From assembly GCA_002471375.1 (NCBI GenBank), contig DKPV01000007.1, positions 1-16,949 on the forward strand: 16,949 bases of DNA, in the 5' to 3' direction. Below are positions 15,466 through 16,949 of the stretch, one piece after another. Under the pieces are notes generated by a model. It was not told the origin of the DNA. It did no database searches and was given only the letters and a program-made list of their open reading frames with translations. Position numbers and translations under genes: made by a program. Position 1 is the first letter of the stretch. Every line of letters starts with the position of its first letter. This DNA comes from Flavobacteriales bacterium UBA7325 (GTDB lineage Bacteria > Bacteroidota > Bacteroidia > Flavobacteriales_D > Crocinitomicaceae).

Positions 15466-15741
15466 ATGTCAACTCAATTCAAACCATTAGCGGATCGTGT
15501 TCTAATTGAACCAGCTCCAATTGAAACGAAGACAGCAAGCGGAATTATTATTCCTGATTCTGCAAAAGAAAAACCACTACAAGGAAAAGTAATCGCAGCC
15601 GGAACTGGAAAAGTAGACGAACCAATGACTGTGAAAGTTGGTGACGAAGTATTGTACGGACAGTATTCTGGAACTGAAATCACGCTAGACGGATCAACAT
15701 ATTTGATCATGCGAGAATCTGACGTATACGGAATCCTTTAA
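15466..15741 (+). CDS. groES: GroES co-chaperonin
   Basis: Heptameric lid of the GroEL chaperonin cage. The 91-residue protein has normal length and the family start FKPLADRVLIEPAPIE (5-20). The mobile loop (about 17-33, TASGIIIPD) carries the Ile-Ile-Ile triplet that docks onto GroEL. GKVIAAGTGK (40-49) and KVGDEVLYGQYSGTE (57-71) are typical, and it ends ESDVYGIL. It is separated from groEL by 29 nt, so both form one operon behind their own promoter. Confidence 0.97.
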   Translation: MSTQFKPLADRVLIEPAPIETKTASGIIIPDSAKEKPLQGKVIAAGTGKVDEPMTVKVGDEVLYGQYSGTEITLDGSTYLIMRESDVYGIL

Positions 15742-15770
15742 TCAGATAAACATATTTAAACAAGAACAAG

Positions 15771-16949
15771 ATGGCAAAAGATATATACTTTGATATTGAC
15801 GCTAGAGATCGCCTTAAAAAAGGTGTTGACGCACTAGCAAATGCAGTAAAAATAACACTAGGACCTAAAGGGCGTAATGTAGTAATCGGACGAAAGTTTG
15901 GAGCTCCACACGTAACAAAGGATGGTGTTTCTGTTGCAAAAGAAATTGAATTAAAAGATCCAATCGAGGACTTAGGCGCATCAATGGTGAAAGAAGTTGC
16001 ATCAAAAACAGCAGATATCGCTGGAGATGGAACAACAACTGCAACTGTATTAGCTCAAGCTATTGTTAATGCTGGGATGAAAAATGTAGCTGCCGGTGCA
16101 AACCCAATGGATCTTAAGCGAGGAATCGACAAAGCAGTTTCTGCGATTGTTAAGCATCTTCAAACTATTTCTAAGGAGGTTGGATCTGACAATGATGAAA
16201 TCAAACAGATCGCATCAATTTCAGCAAATAACGATGAAACTATCGGAGCACTAATCGCGGAAGCAATGAAAGTTGTAGGAAACGATGGTGTAATTACTGT
16301 AGAAGAGGCTAAAGGTACTGAGACAGAAGTTAAAACTGTTGATGGAATGCAATTCGATCGTGGTTACCTTTCTCCTTACTTCGTTACGAATACTGAGAAA
16401 ATGATCACTGAGCAGGAAAGCCCAATGATCTTAATCTACGATAAGAAGATTTCTAATATGAAGGAGCTTCTTCCAATCTTGGAACCAGTTGCTCAAGCCG
16501 GGAAACCATTATTGGTGATCGCAGAAGATATTGATGGAGAAGCATTAGCTACGCTCGTGGTAAACAGAATCCGTGGATCTCTGAAAATTGCTGCAGTAAA
16601 AGCTCCAGGATTTGGTGATCGTAGAAAAGCAATGTTGGAAGATCTTGCAATTCTTACTGGTGGACAATTAATATCTGAAGAAAGAGGATTGACGCTTGAA
16701 ACAGTTACTATGGACATGCTAGGAACAGCTGAAAAGGTAGAAATCGATAAAGACAATACTACCATTGTAAATGGTGCTGGCGATTCAAACGATATCAAAG
16801 CTAGAATTGGTCAAATCAAAGCTCAAATTGAAGTTTCTACATCGGATTACGATAAAGAGAAAATGCAAGAGCGTTTGGCTAAGTTGTCAGGCGGAGTTGC
16901 TGTTCTTTATGTTGGTGCTCCAACAGAAGTTGAGATGAAAGAAAAGAAA
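15771..16949 (+). CDS. groEL: GroEL chaperonin (partial, 3' end off window)
   Basis: ATP-driven 60-kDa chaperonin that folds proteins inside a double ring. The window holds 393 codons from the ATG at 15771, out of roughly 540-545 expected. Visible parts are the first equatorial segment, with TLGPKGRNVV (29-38), KDGVSVAKEIEL (50-61) and the nucleotide-binding GDGTTTAT (85-92); the first intermediate segment; and the whole apical domain, with DGMQFDRGYLSPYF and VKAPGFGDRRK. The sequence stops just after TEVEMKEKK, a few residues before the ATPase Asp equivalent to E. coli Asp398 and before the last equatorial segment and any GGM tail. Nothing in the visible part looks unusual. Confidence 0.98.
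   Translation, partial: MAKDIYFDIDARDRLKKGVDALANAVKITLGPKGRNVVIGRKFGAPHVTKDGVSVAKEIELKDPIEDLGASMVKEVASKTADIAGDGTTTATVLAQAIVNAGMKNVAAGANPMDLKRGIDKAVSAIVKHLQTISKEVGSDNDEIKQIASISANNDETIGALIAEAMKVVGNDGVITVEEAKGTETEVKTVDGMQFDRGYLSPYFVTNTEKMITEQESPMILIYDKKISNMKELLPILEPVAQAGKPLLVIAEDIDGEALATLVVNRIRGSLKIAAVKAPGFGDRRKAMLEDLAILTGGQLISEERGLTLETVTMDMLGTAEKVEIDKDNTTIVNGAGDSNDIKARIGQIKAQIEVSTSDYDKEKMQERLAKLSGGVAVLYVGAPTEVEMKEKK

Noticed and set aside
16493..16798. 101-codon minus-strand open frame inside groEL
   Set aside because: Antisense shadow of the highly conserved GroEL apical domain; no start signal or recognisable product.
1..16949. Mobile element, CRISPR array, defence island or tRNA/rRNA gene
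   Set aside because: No transposase, integrase, direct-repeat array, target-site duplication, tRNA cloverleaf or rRNA sequence was seen; gene content is conserved core and T9SS.

Overview
The window looks like a chromosomal segment from a Bacteroidota bacterium, most likely order Flavobacteriales. The evidence is a gldKLMN type IX secretion (T9SS) and gliding locus, a PorP/SprF-family protein, a miaB / sigma54 activator / lptE / TPR-like protein / secG / groES-groEL gene order that I recall as typical of the phylum, start codons mostly without strong Shine-Dalgarno sequences, and TAnnTTTG-type promoter motifs. A family-level assignment (for example Crocinitomicaceae- or Cryomorphaceae-like) would be a guess. 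I see no insertion sequences, phage genes, CRISPR arrays, rRNA or tRNA genes.

Left half, minus strand (about 10.35 kb down to 1). Read in the direction of transcription, the order is topA (DNA topoisomerase I), a ureohydrolase-fold protein with a degraded metal site, a PorP/SprF-family outer-membrane protein, then gldK, gldL, gldM and gldN. gldN runs off the left edge close to its C-terminus. GldL and GldM form the proton-driven inner-membrane motor of the T9SS. GldK (lipoprotein) and GldN form the periplasmic ring under the outer membrane. PorP/SprF proteins help attach or export specific T9SS substrates. The order porP-K-L-M-N resembles the P. gingivalis por operon.

Middle. A divergent intergenic region of about 385 bp (10350-10734) separates topA from miaB. 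It holds a good Bacteroidota-type promoter just upstream of miaB and a weaker candidate for topA.

Right half, plus strand. miaB (tRNA 2-methylthiolation), a sigma54 AAA+ activator with no receiver domain, an LptE-like lipoprotein, an acidic protein with a C-terminal TPR-like motif, and secG are packed with gaps or overlaps of at most 6 nt. They probably form one operon, closed by a strong intrinsic terminator (15330-15365). A separate groES-groEL operon follows, and groEL is cut by the right edge.

Most of the window is conserved core genome. The points that deserve a second look are the ureohydrolase homologue that has lost most metal ligands beside the T9SS operon, a G8 homopolymer inside gldM, a (CAA)6 leader before gldL, and a sigma54-like -24 element before groES just downstream of an operon encoding a sigma54 activator.
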